Shown: positions 35,293 to 44,287 of the stretch, one piece after another
How the letters are laid out: every line of letters begins with the position of its first letter
Numbering within the stretch: the stretch's first letter is position 1
DNA from: Polyangiaceae bacterium
Lineage (GTDB): Bacteria > Myxococcota_A > Polyangia > Polyangiales > Polyangiaceae
Assembly (NCBI GenBank): GCA_009781005.1
Contig: WQYX01000008.1
Coordinates: forward strand, 1-64,000
DNA: 64,000 nucleotides
Reading direction: 5' to 3'
Translations under genes and position numbers: made by a program
The notes under the pieces: model-generated
Told to the model about the DNA's origin: nothing
Databases searched by the model: none
The model's input: the letters and a program-made list of their open reading frames with translations, nothing else

Positions 35293-36288
35293 CTACTGCG
35301 CGTCCACGTCGACTTTCACCGTGGCGAGCGCCGCTTCGTCGACTTCGACCTTCACGCTCTTGCGAAGCTCGGCGAGGAGATCGTCTTCCTTTGCCCGGAG
35401 TTTTTCTTGTGCAAGCTTCACGCGAAGGGTCCGCTCGGCTTCGTCGTAGGAACGCTCGTGCGGGGGGAGCAGTTGTGTGAGGCGCACGACGTAAAACTTA
35501 TCGCCGGAAGCGACGACTTTGTCGGCAACGTCACCCACCGCGGCAATCCCGAATGCAGCAACTCGGACTTCTTCCGGCACGCGCGCATTTTCGCCGCGTG
35601 CGTCACCCGGCGGAGAGAGGATTCCAAAGTCACCGGCAAGATCCACCGGCACGCTGGCGCGCGCCTGCGGATCAATCGATTTCGTGCGCACGATCTCGCC
35701 CCACTCGGCCGCGGTTTTTGCCTTCTTTGCGACCGCGAGCGCCTCTCGGCCTTCGGCCTCGCTCTTGAGCACGACGAGCGAGATCCGGCGGCGTTCCGGA
35801 TCCTTGTAGTCTGCACGATGCGCTTCGAAATACGCGCGCACCTCGCTCTCCGGCACGTCCGCGGGGAGAAGAGCATCCTTGCGCGCCTCGGCAAGCATGG
35901 CGTCGCGTAGGATGGCTCGGAGTTCTTGCTGCGCGAGAGGATCCTTGTCGTATCCCTTGGCCACGGCTTCCTTCGCGAGAAGGTCCACCGTTATCATCTC
36001 GTCGAGCAGTTCCTTGCGCCGCTCGGGCGACTGGTAACGAAGCCTGTCGAACGCATCCATATGCTCGAGCGCGGCGGCGAAGTCGCCGAGCGTGATGGTG
36101 TCATCGCCAACTTTGGCGACGGGTTTTTGCGCCTGCTCGGGCGTGAGTGCGGTCTGTTGAGGATGGCCGGCGTCGACCGGAGCGCCTTTGCCACGGTCAT
36201 TGCATCCTACAAACATCGCGGCCTCGCCGAAGACGAGGGCAAGAGCGAGGGCCGTGCAAACCGAACAACCGCCGAAACCGCCCTTCAC
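35293..36288 (-). CDS. SurA/PpiC-like peptidyl-prolyl isomerase lipoprotein
   Basis: A 331-residue lipoprotein (lipobox MFVGC). GTG at 36288 is chosen because it starts the signal peptide; an ATG at 36333 would leave only about 20 bases to the divergent pyrH. Residues about 60-160 form an N-terminal SurA-type chaperone region ([20 protein letters not shown]), and the C-terminal half carries PpiC-type features ([40 protein letters not shown]-like [11 protein letters not shown] and [20 protein letters not shown]). It may fold outer-membrane or exported proteins. Co-transcribed with the KamA-family gene. Confidence 0.87.
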   Translation of the reverse strand: MKGGFGGCSVCTALALALVFGEAAMFVGCNDRGKGAPVDAGHPQQTALTPEQAQKPVAKVGDDTITLGDFAAALEHMDAFDRLRYQSPERRKELLDEMITVDLLAKEAVAKGYDKDPLAQQELRAILRDAMLAEARKDALLPADVPESEVRAYFEAHRADYKDPERRRISLVVLKSEAEGREALAVAKKAKTAAEWGEIVRTKSIDPQARASVPVDLAGDFGILSPPGDARGENARVPEEVRVAAFGIAAVGDVADKVVASGDKFYVVRLTQLLPPHERSYDEAERTLRVKLAQEKLRAKEDDLLAELRKSVKVEVDEAALATVKVDVDAQ

Positions 36289-36354
36289 CGCCACGAAACT
36301 AGCGCGAGCTGCGTTCCCTTGCACGAACAACACGCGGCGGCTAATGACGGCCGC

Positions 36355-37149
36355 ATGCGAGACGTGCGTTCGCCCGAACCCGAGCCGATTTCTGGGCCTC
36401 GCCTCGACACCATCGCCCCGCCACCGCGCGATCCTGCGCTTCGCTACCGGCGGATCATCCTGAAGCTGAGTGGAGAGGCTCTCTGCGGATCGGTCGGCGG
36501 CTTCGGCATCCAGCCCGAGATCCTACGCGCAACGGCCGCCGAACTCGCGGGCGTGTATTCCGCGGGCGTGCAGGTCGGCATCGTCGTCGGCGGCGGCAAC
36601 ATCTTCCGCGGCCTCAAAGGCGCAAGCGCCGGCATGGATCGCGCGCAGAGCGACTACATGGGCATGCTCGCAACGGTCATCAACTCGCTCGCGCTTCAAG
36701 ACGCGCTCGAGAAGGAAGGCGTGCCCTCACGCGTGCAGACTGCACTCGAGATTCGCCAGGTCGCCGAGCCATACATCCGTCGCCGCGCGATTCGTCACTT
36801 CGAGAAGGGGCGCTTCGTGATCTTTGCTGCGGGCACCGGCAATCCCTACTTCTCGACCGACACGGCCGCTGCCCTCCGTGCCATGGAGGTCCACGCCGAA
36901 GCGCTCTTCAAGGCGACGAAGGTCGAGGGGATCTACGACAAGGATCCCGTCGCTCATCCCGACGCAACGATGTACACGTGCATGACGTTCGATCGCTTCA
37001 TCAACGATCGGATCGGCGTGATGGATGCGACGGCAGCCACGCTCTGCCGCGACAACAACATGCCCATTCGTGTCTTCAAGCTGACGACGCCAGGCAACAT
37101 CAAGCGCGTCGTCCTCGGGGAGCCCATCGGCACCACGGTCGAACGCTAG
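36355..37149 (+). CDS. pyrH: UMP kinase
   Basis: A 264-residue bacterial UMP kinase that phosphorylates UMP to UDP, acting as a hexamer. The start [11 protein letters not shown] gives an extended N-terminus (about 30 residues). The core has [13 protein letters not shown] (glycine-rich ATP site), [51 protein letters not shown] and a C-terminal [15 protein letters not shown]. All match the family. It is divergent from the PPIase operon. The usual neighbours rpsB, tsf and frr are absent, so the gene is relocated relative to many bacteria. Confidence 0.95.
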   Translation: MRDVRSPEPEPISGPRLDTIAPPPRDPALRYRRIILKLSGEALCGSVGGFGIQPEILRATAAELAGVYSAGVQVGIVVGGGNIFRGLKGASAGMDRAQSDYMGMLATVINSLALQDALEKEGVPSRVQTALEIRQVAEPYIRRRAIRHFEKGRFVIFAAGTGNPYFSTDTAAALRAMEVHAEALFKATKVEGIYDKDPVAHPDATMYTCMTFDRFINDRIGVMDATAATLCRDNNMPIRVFKLTTPGNIKRVVLGEPIGTTVER

Positions 37150-37177
37150 CGGAGCTGCGCGACGCGCAGGCGTTGTC

Positions 37178-37876
37178 ATGCAGAGGGTGCTCGAACCGGA
37201 GATCATGGACTCGGCCGAAGAGGCCCGAGACTACGACGCGATGGATCACGTCGAGGTCAACGCGCGCTTCTGCGACGACCTCGTTACCTTCGCAAAAGAA
37301 CGAGCACGGGCTCCGCGTGTTCGCGTGCTCGACGTGGGGACGGGAACCGCGCGCATTCCGATCGAGCTTCGCGGACGCGTTCGAGGCGCGAAAATCCTTG
37401 GGATCGATCTCGGAGACCACATGCTGGCGCTCGGGCGCGAGAACATCGAGTTTGCCGAATTCGAAGATTGCATCGAGCTCGCGCGCATCGACGCGAAGAC
37501 GCTTCCTTTCGACGAGGGAGCGTTCGATTGGACCATCTCGAATTCGATCATCCATCACATCGCCGCACCGGCGAAGGTGTTCGCCGAGATGTGGCGCGTG
37601 ACGGCAAGGGGCGGGGTCTTGTTCGTTCGCGATCTCGCGCGACCGGATTCAACGAGTGAGATCGATCGCCTCGTTGCTTGCTACGGCGGCACCGCGCCCG
37701 AAGACGCCGCGCTCGTCGCGGCGTTCGAGCATCAACGCAACCTCCTTCGTGATTCGCTCGGCGCAGCGCTCACGGTCTTCGAAGTTCGCGTGCTCGTTGC
37801 CCCGCTCGGGATCTCCGAGCGCGGCGTGACGATGACGAGCGACAGGCACTGGACTCTTGCCGCCGAGAAGCCGTGA
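37178..37876 (+). CDS. Class I SAM-dependent methyltransferase
   Basis: A 232-residue protein with a Rossmann-like fold. Motif I is VLDVGTGTARIP; the acidic post-I residue is in GIDLGDHM; motif II/III-like regions are ARIDAKTLPFDEGAFDWTIS and EMWRVTARGGVLFVRDLARPDS. The overall shape matches Methyltransf_11 or 25 family enzymes. The substrate is unknown. The GTGA overlap with the next gene, and no gap larger than 30 bases upstream to pyrH, suggest co-transcription with the SpoA gene. Confidence 0.9.
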   Translation: MQRVLEPEIMDSAEEARDYDAMDHVEVNARFCDDLVTFAKERARAPRVRVLDVGTGTARIPIELRGRVRGAKILGIDLGDHMLALGRENIEFAEFEDCIELARIDAKTLPFDEGAFDWTISNSIIHHIAAPAKVFAEMWRVTARGGVLFVRDLARPDSTSEIDRLVACYGGTAPEDAALVAAFEHQRNLLRDSLGAALTVFEVRVLVAPLGISERGVTMTSDRHWTLAAEKP

Positions 37877-39057
37877 AGGCTCCGCCCGTCGCACCAGAAC
37901 CATTCCCTTGGCAATCGCTTGCAGCGTTGACGCGCGCGGAGGTGGACGCGCAAGCGCGTCTTCGTCGGCTCGGCCGCGCGTTCGTGGACGCAGATGCCCT
38001 CGCGGCGTCACTCGCGGATCTGGTTGGGCAGCGCGTCGAGCTGAGGTTCTTGCGCTTTCGTCCCGCCGATCCGGAACGCACGAGCAACGACGCCGTTGGT
38101 GTGATCTTCGCGCGGCCGGAGGCTCGTCCCGCGCAAGGATTCTTCGTCGAACTCGATGGCGCGCTCGCGGCGAGCATCCTTGCGAAGATGATCTCGCAGC
38201 GGGCTCCGCGCGTAACCGATTTTTCGCGACCTCCATCGCCTTCGGTGGCCGGCGCCATCGCGGCTATTTTGCTCGCGGCGCTCCGGCGAGTCCGTGCACG
38301 ATACGAGAGCGAGGTGCTTCGTGTCGTGGCGGCTGGATCAGCCATGACGCTCGCACGCGAACTCGCGGCGGCCGGTCCCGCACGGACGAAGGCATCCTTC
38401 GCCGTGCGCGTTGGCGAGGATGCCTTCGAAGCGAGTCTCACCGTGCCGAGCACGATGGATCCCTTCTTCGAACCCGCGGAGCGCGATGACTGCGTGCTCG
38501 CGCGCCTCGGCAACGCTCCCTTGGCCGTGCCGCTCGTCGTGGCAACGACCCTCGCTTCGCGATCGGATCTCAACGCACTCGCGACGGGCGACGTCTTCAT
38601 TCCCGGATCGTTCCCGCTCGCGACGGACCGCAACGGCGCCCTAGAAGGGCCCGTTGCCATCGTCGTTGGCACCTCGGAAATAGGCATTGGTGCCGATCTC
38701 GCCGATGGCGGGCGGCTCATGGTACGAGAGTTTGCCGAGAGTCATTCGTGGGATCCCCCGCCTGCGCGGTGTAAGCCCCGCATCGAGGACGTCATGTCGC
38801 AAGATTCGAGTTCGACCGAGATTGACGGTGTGCTGGATGACGTGCCCCTCGTGGTCCGCGTCGAGCTCGGAGTCGTCGAGATGACTGCGCGTCAATGGGC
38901 AAGTCTTCGCGCCGGAGACGTCGTGTCCCTCGGACGAAAAATTGGGACGCCGGTGGTGCTGAGAGTCGGAGGCGTCGAGATCGCTCAAGGCGAACTCGTG
39001 CAGGTCGACGGAGACTGTGCCGTGCGCATCCGTAAGACTGTGAGCGTGCCACGATGA
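37873..39057 (+). CDS. SpoA-domain protein (FliN/SctQ-like)
   Basis: A 394-residue protein starting GTG, overlapping the methyltransferase stop (GTGA). The C-terminal about 75 residues (LDDVPLVVRVELGVVEMTARQ, then SLRAGDVVSLGRKIGTPVVLRV) match the SpoA domain found in FliN/FliM and in the type III secretion C-ring protein SctQ, followed by GGVEIAQGELVQVDGDCAVRIRK, a strong match. The N-terminal 300 residues resemble the middle of SctQ or FliM, with a second weak SpoA-like stretch. No other flagellar or type III gene is visible in this window, so it is an isolated member. Its lipoprotein neighbour follows by ATGA overlap. Confidence 0.87.
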   Translation: MKAPPVAPEPFPWQSLAALTRAEVDAQARLRRLGRAFVDADALAASLADLVGQRVELRFLRFRPADPERTSNDAVGVIFARPEARPAQGFFVELDGALAASILAKMISQRAPRVTDFSRPPSPSVAGAIAAILLAALRRVRARYESEVLRVVAAGSAMTLARELAAAGPARTKASFAVRVGEDAFEASLTVPSTMDPFFEPAERDDCVLARLGNAPLAVPLVVATTLASRSDLNALATGDVFIPGSFPLATDRNGALEGPVAIVVGTSEIGIGADLADGGRLMVREFAESHSWDPPPARCKPRIEDVMSQDSSSTEIDGVLDDVPLVVRVELGVVEMTARQWASLRAGDVVSLGRKIGTPVVLRVGGVEIAQGELVQVDGDCAVRIRKTVSVPR

Positions 39058-39602
39058 AGCTGTCTGCGTACGCAGCCGCCACGCTGCTCGGTTTCGGAGT
39101 GCTCCTTGGATGTTCGAAGCCTCCAGCACCTTCGGAGGGCGACGCCGCCGTCGCTTCCCCGGGCACGACGTCGCCCGCGGCAGACGCCGCAAAAGACTCC
39201 GCGGCCCCCGCAAAAACGGAGCCCGTAAAATTCAATGCAAAATACACGATTGTGCCAGGTACCATGTACGTGCCGAGCGGCAAAGACTGGCCGTCCGTCA
39301 AGTTAAAGGACGACGTGTCGAAGATGGTCGGCGACGGAACGCTGTCGTTCACGGTCCACGCCGACGGACGAATCTCGGGCGCGAGCGAGGACGGACCGCT
39401 CGGCAAGACCATCCTCGACGGCACGATGCGCGACAACACGCTGACGGCCACCATCCGCCGTGCCGACCTGCACGACGAGGGGCTCACCGGAACGCTCGTC
39501 GCCGAGCGCACGGGCGACAAGGTGGAAGGCACGATGAAGCTTTCCGAGTGGAACGCCGCCATCGTGCGCGAGGGAACAATCTCGGGACGAGCGGAGCAAT
39601 AG
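39054..39602 (+). CDS. Lipoprotein
   Basis: A 182-residue lipoprotein (lipobox LLGC, Cys about 20). A Ser/Ala/Asp linker precedes a globular part with YTIVPGTMYVPSGKDW, DGTLSFTVHADGRISGAS and DNTLTATIRRADL, which look like beta hairpins of an unknown immunoglobulin- or lipocalin-like fold. The start overlaps the SpoA stop (ATGA), and the stop abuts the next gene's start, so it belongs to the same transcript. Its function is not recognised. Confidence 0.82.
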   Translation: MKLSAYAAATLLGFGVLLGCSKPPAPSEGDAAVASPGTTSPAADAAKDSAAPAKTEPVKFNAKYTIVPGTMYVPSGKDWPSVKLKDDVSKMVGDGTLSFTVHADGRISGASEDGPLGKTILDGTMRDNTLTATIRRADLHDEGLTGTLVAERTGDKVEGTMKLSEWNAAIVREGTISGRAEQ

Positions 39603-40676
39603 GTGTTCGGCACGAATCGCTATCCGCGGTGGGCGCGGCTCCACTATGGCCGCGTCGCGTTCGATCTCGCGTCGAGCGGGATCCCGTCTGCGGATCTGCG
39701 CGAGCTCGGAGTCTCGCCCCCGAGCCTCGATGACGCCTCCGCGTACGAGGCACTTCGGGGGTCGATTGCACACTACAACGATGTGCCGGCAGCCGAGGTC
39801 GCGCCCGCATTAGGCACGACACAAGCCTTGTTTCTCGCCTACGCCGCGCTGCTTTCACCCGGCGACGAAGTGCTCGTCGAACACCCCGGTTACGAGCCCC
39901 TTTACCGAGCGGCCGACGGACTCGGCGCCGTTGTCCGCACTTTCGATCGCCCCGAGGCGGAGGGCTTTGTCGTCGATCCCGATCGCGTGGCTGCCATGGT
40001 GACGCCGCGCACGCGCGCCATCGTCGTCACCAATCTCCACAACCCGAGCGGCGTGCGCACCGCGGACGCTACGCTCGTCGAGCTCGCACGCATCGCCGAC
40101 GCGCGCGGCGCGTGGCTGATCGTCAACGAAGTCTACGGCGCATTCGACGCGCTCGCCGACGACGGCGTCTTTCGATCGACGGCCCGCAACCTCGCGCCCA
40201 ACATCATCGCCGTCGGGAGTCTCACGAAGGCTTACGGACTCGGCCCCCATCGCATCGGTTGGGCGCTCGCGCCGGAGGCGGCTGTCGATCTCATCGACAA
40301 TGCCATGATCTCCACGTGCGGCCACTTGCCGGTTTCGCATGCAAATCTCGGCGTCTTTGCACTGGGAGCAATCCCGCGTTTGTCGCAGCGCGCCCGCGTT
40401 CTTTATGCTGGGAAACGTGCCCTCGCCGAAGCATGGATCCGGTCATTCCCTCGCGCACGATGGAGTGAGCCTCGCGAAGGACTCTTCGGCTTCGTCTCGC
40501 TACAAGAGAAGGAGGAACTTTTGCCGAAGATCGAAGCCCTGCGAGAAGAAAGCGGCGTTCTCGTTGGCGCCGGGACCTTCTTTGGCGTGCCGAACGGATT
40601 CCGCCTTTCGTGGGCAACGTTGCCCGCGAGCAAGTTCGAAGAGGGGCTGTCGCTCCTTGAACCGCTCGTCCGCTAA
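39603..40676 (+). CDS. Class I/II PLP-dependent aminotransferase
   Basis: A 357-residue aminotransferase starting with a GTG directly after the preceding stop. The PLP lysine is Lys209 in GSLTKAYGLGPHR; the NPSG motif is at 147-150 (LHNPSG). The residue that normally contacts the pyridine nitrogen (Asp in DEVY) is Asn175 (WLIVNEVYGAF), which is unusual. The sequence is shorter than AspC-type enzymes and its substrate is unknown. It closes the methyltransferase-SpoA-lipoprotein block. Confidence 0.88.
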   Translation: MFGTNRYPRWARLHYGRVAFDLASSGIPSADLRELGVSPPSLDDASAYEALRGSIAHYNDVPAAEVAPALGTTQALFLAYAALLSPGDEVLVEHPGYEPLYRAADGLGAVVRTFDRPEAEGFVVDPDRVAAMVTPRTRAIVVTNLHNPSGVRTADATLVELARIADARGAWLIVNEVYGAFDALADDGVFRSTARNLAPNIIAVGSLTKAYGLGPHRIGWALAPEAAVDLIDNAMISTCGHLPVSHANLGVFALGAIPRLSQRARVLYAGKRALAEAWIRSFPRARWSEPREGLFGFVSLQEKEELLPKIEALREESGVLVGAGTFFGVPNGFRLSWATLPASKFEEGLSLLEPLVR

Positions 40677-40740
40677 CCCGCTCTAAACCGGCTAGACTCC
40701 CGGCGCCAACGCTCCCAAAGCTCCTTCACCCCATTTCCCC

Positions 40741-43662
40741 ATGTCGAACCTCTCTCGAATCTTCGCAGCAGCGGATCTTCCGTCGTTCGGATTACTCCTT
40801 TTGCTCGCGGTGATGGTCGCTGCAAGTTACACGTTTGCTGTTGCGCTCTCGGCAGGCTCCACCGGACGGATGAGATCGCTGCAAGCGGCACGTTTCGGAG
40901 CTTATGGCACCGTCGCTCTCATTGGCGTCGCCGTCTTGTGCCTCGCGTACGCCTTCGTGAGTCATGATTTCAGGCTTCGTTATGTCGCACACTATTCCGA
41001 CCGAAGCATGTCGGCGGCGTATTTGCTTTCCGCACTCTGGGGCGGACAAGATGGGTCGATTCTCTTTTGGCTCTTCTTGCTGAGTCTCTATATCGGCGTA
41101 TGCCTTTGGCAGCTCGGTCACAAGTATCTCGAGCTTCAGCCTTATGTGATCGCAACGCTCATGGGGATTGTGATGTTCTTTTGCGTGGCGATGGCATTCG
41201 CTGCAAATCCGTTTGCAACGGGTGTTTCCAGTGCCCGCGCCGACGGGGACGGTCTCAATCCGCTCCTGCAAAACTTCTATATGATCATACACCCACCGGC
41301 TCTCTATACGGGCTTCGTGGGCTGTTCGATCCCATTTGCATTCTGCATTGCTGCACTCTGCACGGGGCGCCTCGACGCGGAATGGATTCTGGCGTCGCGT
41401 AAGTTTTCGCTCTTTGCACTGATGTTCCTTGCGATCGGCAACACGCTCGGCATGATTTGGGCGTACGAGGAGCTGGGGTGGGGCGGCTACTGGGCGTGGG
41501 ATCCGGTCGAAAACGCCGCGATTATGCCGCTCTTTACGCTGGCCGCGTTCGTACACTCGGTCATGATTCAGGAGCGTCGCGGGATGCTGAAGGTCTGGAA
41601 CGTCTTTTTGATGTGTCTGACCTTCTTCATGACCATCTTCGGCACGTTCCTCACGCGCTCGGGCGTCATCGCATCCGTGCACGCATTTGCGCAATCATCC
41701 ATTGGCGACTACTTCCTCTACTTCCTCGCGCTCGTTGCGGCGTTCTGCTTCACGCTCGTTCTTTATCGCTGGCCGGAGCTGCGCGATCTCAAGGCAACCA
41801 AGCGCCTTCGCGCGGCTGCCATCACCACGGGGTGGGTAACGGTTGGGTCGCTCGTTGCGGCGTGGATCATCGCCTCAAGGGTGGCGCCGGCCTCCATGGA
41901 TCCAACGGCCATGAAGGACGTGATCGGCGCCGAAGGCATCGCCGCGCAAGAGACGAAACGCACCCTTATTCTCGTTCTAACATTCAGCTTGCTCGCTGGC
42001 GCGGCGGTGTACGCGGCCATTGAACTCGTCTTCCGCCGGATGACGACGGGGCTGTCACTCAAAACCACGCGCCCGCGTTTCGAGTCGCTGCTCTCTCGCG
42101 AGTTCACGTTCCTCTTGAACAACTATGGCCTTCTCATGGTCATGTTCTTCGTTCTCGTGGGGACCACGTTCCCCATGGTGAGCGAGGCATTCTGGAAGGA
42201 AAAGGTCACGGTTGGACCTCCTCACTTCAATGCGTGGTTGCAGCCACTCGGCCTCGCGGTCTTCTTTCTCATGGGAGTAGGGACACTCTTCGGTTGGAAG
42301 AAGACAAGCACGGAAGCTCTGAAAAAGAGCTTTCGCATTCCCATTGCAGCCGGGATTCTCGCAGTTTTCGTGCATACAATCTTTGGCAAGAAGCTAGGCA
42401 TGCCCGCGGTTGCATGGAGTCCGGCACTCTACGGCGGCATCATGGGCAAAGCTTTGCAGGCATTCAACGCCTATACGCCGGTTCTTGGCTTCTCGCTTTC
42501 CATCTTCAATATTGCGGTGATTGTCCAAGAGTTCGTGATCCTGTATCGATCACGCTTTCGCTCCGGAGTCGAAAAGACGCCGCGCGCGCTCTGGTATGCG
42601 GGAGGGCTGCCGGGCTTCGCGGTCTCACTCGTCACCTTGCCGGCTGCGAGCCGCCGTCGTTACGGCGGGTATCTCGTTCACCTCGGTATCATATTCATGT
42701 TCCTCGGCTTCACAGGGAAATCTTGGAACATCGACAAGGAGACGTCGCTCGCACCGGGACAGACTTACCAAGTTGACCACTTCACGTTGCAGTACGTCGG
42801 TCCACGCATGGAAGTCGACAACACCAAACGCATGGTCTTCGCAGACGTGCGGGTGTTCGAGGATGGGAAGGAGCATGGCAGGCTCCACCCAGCGAAGTTC
42901 ATCTACAAGAAGGCGCCAGAGTCGCCGACGACGGAAGTGTCCATCCTTCACTCCATCCGCGACGATCTCTACCTCGTCGTCGGCAGCATCAACCCGGAGA
43001 CGAACATGGCTTCGCTACAGATCCATGTGAACCCGCTCGTTGGATGGATCTGGCTCGGAGGGATCCTCCTCGTTCTCGGGAGCGTCGTCTGCATGTGGCC
43101 AGAGTTGGAGCCCGAGCAATCGCGCGTCTGGCATGTGGTCCGCGGAGCTGGGTCGGTTGCAGCAAGCATCACGCTCGGCGTCGTGCTGGCGCTCTTGCCA
43201 GTTCCGGCGTTCGGTCAAACCACACCCCTGCAGCACACAGGCACCGTAACCATCGATGATTTTACCGAGAAGCAGGTCTTCGGTCAGCTTCGCTGCATGT
43301 GCGGAGATTGTCCGCGGGAGCTCTTGGCAACGTGCGCGTGCTCGTGGGCCGACAGAGCTCGCGCACGCCTTCGCACGCGGCTCGCACACGGAACTCCCCC
43401 CGAAAAAATCATTGAAGATTATGTGGCCGAATTCGGGACGGCGTCGCTTGCCATTCCGCCGAATACGGGCGTCATGCGCTCTATCTATGCCGTTCCCATG
43501 ATCGCCATCGTAGGCGCTGGAGTTGGGCTCGCCATCGCGCTGAAGAAGTGGAGACACAATGCACGGGATGCGGCACCTTCTGGAGCCGAGCCTTCGAGCG
43601 GAGCCACGCGAGACGCCTACGATGACCGTATCGACGCAGAGCTCAGGGATCTCGATGGCTGA
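40741..43662 (+). CDS. Fused CcmF-CcmH cytochrome c biogenesis protein
   Basis: A 973-residue protein. Residues 1-800 form CcmF with about 15 membrane helices; the heme-handling WWD-type motif is WGGYWAWDPVENA, and HPPALYTGF precedes it. After a last helix (TLGVVLALLPVPAFG, about 815-830), residues about 845-905 form a CcmH-like domain (LRCMCGDCPRELLATC, with Cys852, 854, 857, 865 and 867), followed by another helix and an acidic tail. This joins heme ligation and apocytochrome thiol functions in one polypeptide. GC at third positions looks lower than in genes before it. The next two genes overlap in tandem. Confidence 0.92.
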   Translation: MSNLSRIFAAADLPSFGLLLLLAVMVAASYTFAVALSAGSTGRMRSLQAARFGAYGTVALIGVAVLCLAYAFVSHDFRLRYVAHYSDRSMSAAYLLSALWGGQDGSILFWLFLLSLYIGVCLWQLGHKYLELQPYVIATLMGIVMFFCVAMAFAANPFATGVSSARADGDGLNPLLQNFYMIIHPPALYTGFVGCSIPFAFCIAALCTGRLDAEWILASRKFSLFALMFLAIGNTLGMIWAYEELGWGGYWAWDPVENAAIMPLFTLAAFVHSVMIQERRGMLKVWNVFLMCLTFFMTIFGTFLTRSGVIASVHAFAQSSIGDYFLYFLALVAAFCFTLVLYRWPELRDLKATKRLRAAAITTGWVTVGSLVAAWIIASRVAPASMDPTAMKDVIGAEGIAAQETKRTLILVLTFSLLAGAAVYAAIELVFRRMTTGLSLKTTRPRFESLLSREFTFLLNNYGLLMVMFFVLVGTTFPMVSEAFWKEKVTVGPPHFNAWLQPLGLAVFFLMGVGTLFGWKKTSTEALKKSFRIPIAAGILAVFVHTIFGKKLGMPAVAWSPALYGGIMGKALQAFNAYTPVLGFSLSIFNIAVIVQEFVILYRSRFRSGVEKTPRALWYAGGLPGFAVSLVTLPAASRRRYGGYLVHLGIIFMFLGFTGKSWNIDKETSLAPGQTYQVDHFTLQYVGPRMEVDNTKRMVFADVRVFEDGKEHGRLHPAKFIYKKAPESPTTEVSILHSIRDDLYLVVGSINPETNMASLQIHVNPLVGWIWLGGILLVLGSVVCMWPELEPEQSRVWHVVRGAGSVAASITLGVVLALLPVPAFGQTTPLQHTGTVTIDDFTEKQVFGQLRCMCGDCPRELLATCACSWADRARARLRTRLAHGTPPEKIIEDYVAEFGTASLAIPPNTGVMRSIYAVPMIAIVGAGVGLAIALKKWRHNARDAAPSGAEPSSGATRDAYDDRIDAELRDLDG

Positions 43663-44287
43663 CGAAACCAAGCTCGCTCGCCTTGTCGGGAGGGGACTTC
43701 CGATGGTGGGAGTAGTTGCTGCCGTGATCTTGGGTATGACCAAAGGGTTGCCAGCTGCCATCCTTGCGCTCGCCGCCGGTGTCCTCCTTGGCGCCATCAT
43801 GCTTTTCTGGGAAAGCTTGCGCGTACTCGTTGGAGAGGCTCCTTTGCCTGACAATCTCGAGTCGTTCAACGGATCTGCGCAAGGGATCGACATCCTCACG
43901 AGCCGGAAGAAAATGCTTGTTGTCTCTCTCAAAGATCTCGAGAGAGAGCGCGCTCTTGGAAAGCTCGAAGTGGAAGACTACACGCAGCTCTCTCTCTCGT
44001 ACCGAGAAGAGTTGAAGGTCATCCTCCGCAGGATTGACCAAGATCTCGAACCGTATCGAGAAAAAGCGGAGGAAGCCATACGCGCCCATCTCGAGAGAAG
44101 GGGGCTCCTCGGGAAAGAGAGAGCAGCCTCTTCGTCTCGGCAGGAGACGGAGGAGGTCGTGCTCCAAGAGGAGCGCGTCCTGTGTAAGGAGTGCGGTACC
44201 TCGAACGAGATGGACGCGCACTTCTGCAAGGGATGCGGGGCCGAGCTGGCATCGTCGTCTTCGAAGGAGACCGAGCCATCATGTTGA
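43655..44287 (+). CDS. Membrane protein with C-terminal double zinc ribbon
   Basis: A 210-residue protein. MADETK at 43655 overlaps the CcmF-CcmH stop by eight bases; an ATG at 43622 is an alternative. Two membrane helices (about 12-50) are followed by a helical charged region (SLKDLERERALGKLEVEDY, the LExxRxxGxLxxxDY-type linker seen in CcmI/CcmH-like helper proteins) and a C-terminal zinc ribbon CKECGTSNEMDAHFCKGCG. It is probably part of the cytochrome c maturation operon, with the zinc ribbon facing the cytoplasm. Its stop overlaps the next gene by seven bases. Confidence 0.85.
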   Translation: MADETKLARLVGRGLPMVGVVAAVILGMTKGLPAAILALAAGVLLGAIMLFWESLRVLVGEAPLPDNLESFNGSAQGIDILTSRKKMLVVSLKDLERERALGKLEVEDYTQLSLSYREELKVILRRIDQDLEPYREKAEEAIRAHLERRGLLGKERAASSSRQETEEVVLQEERVLCKECGTSNEMDAHFCKGCGAELASSSSKETEPSC

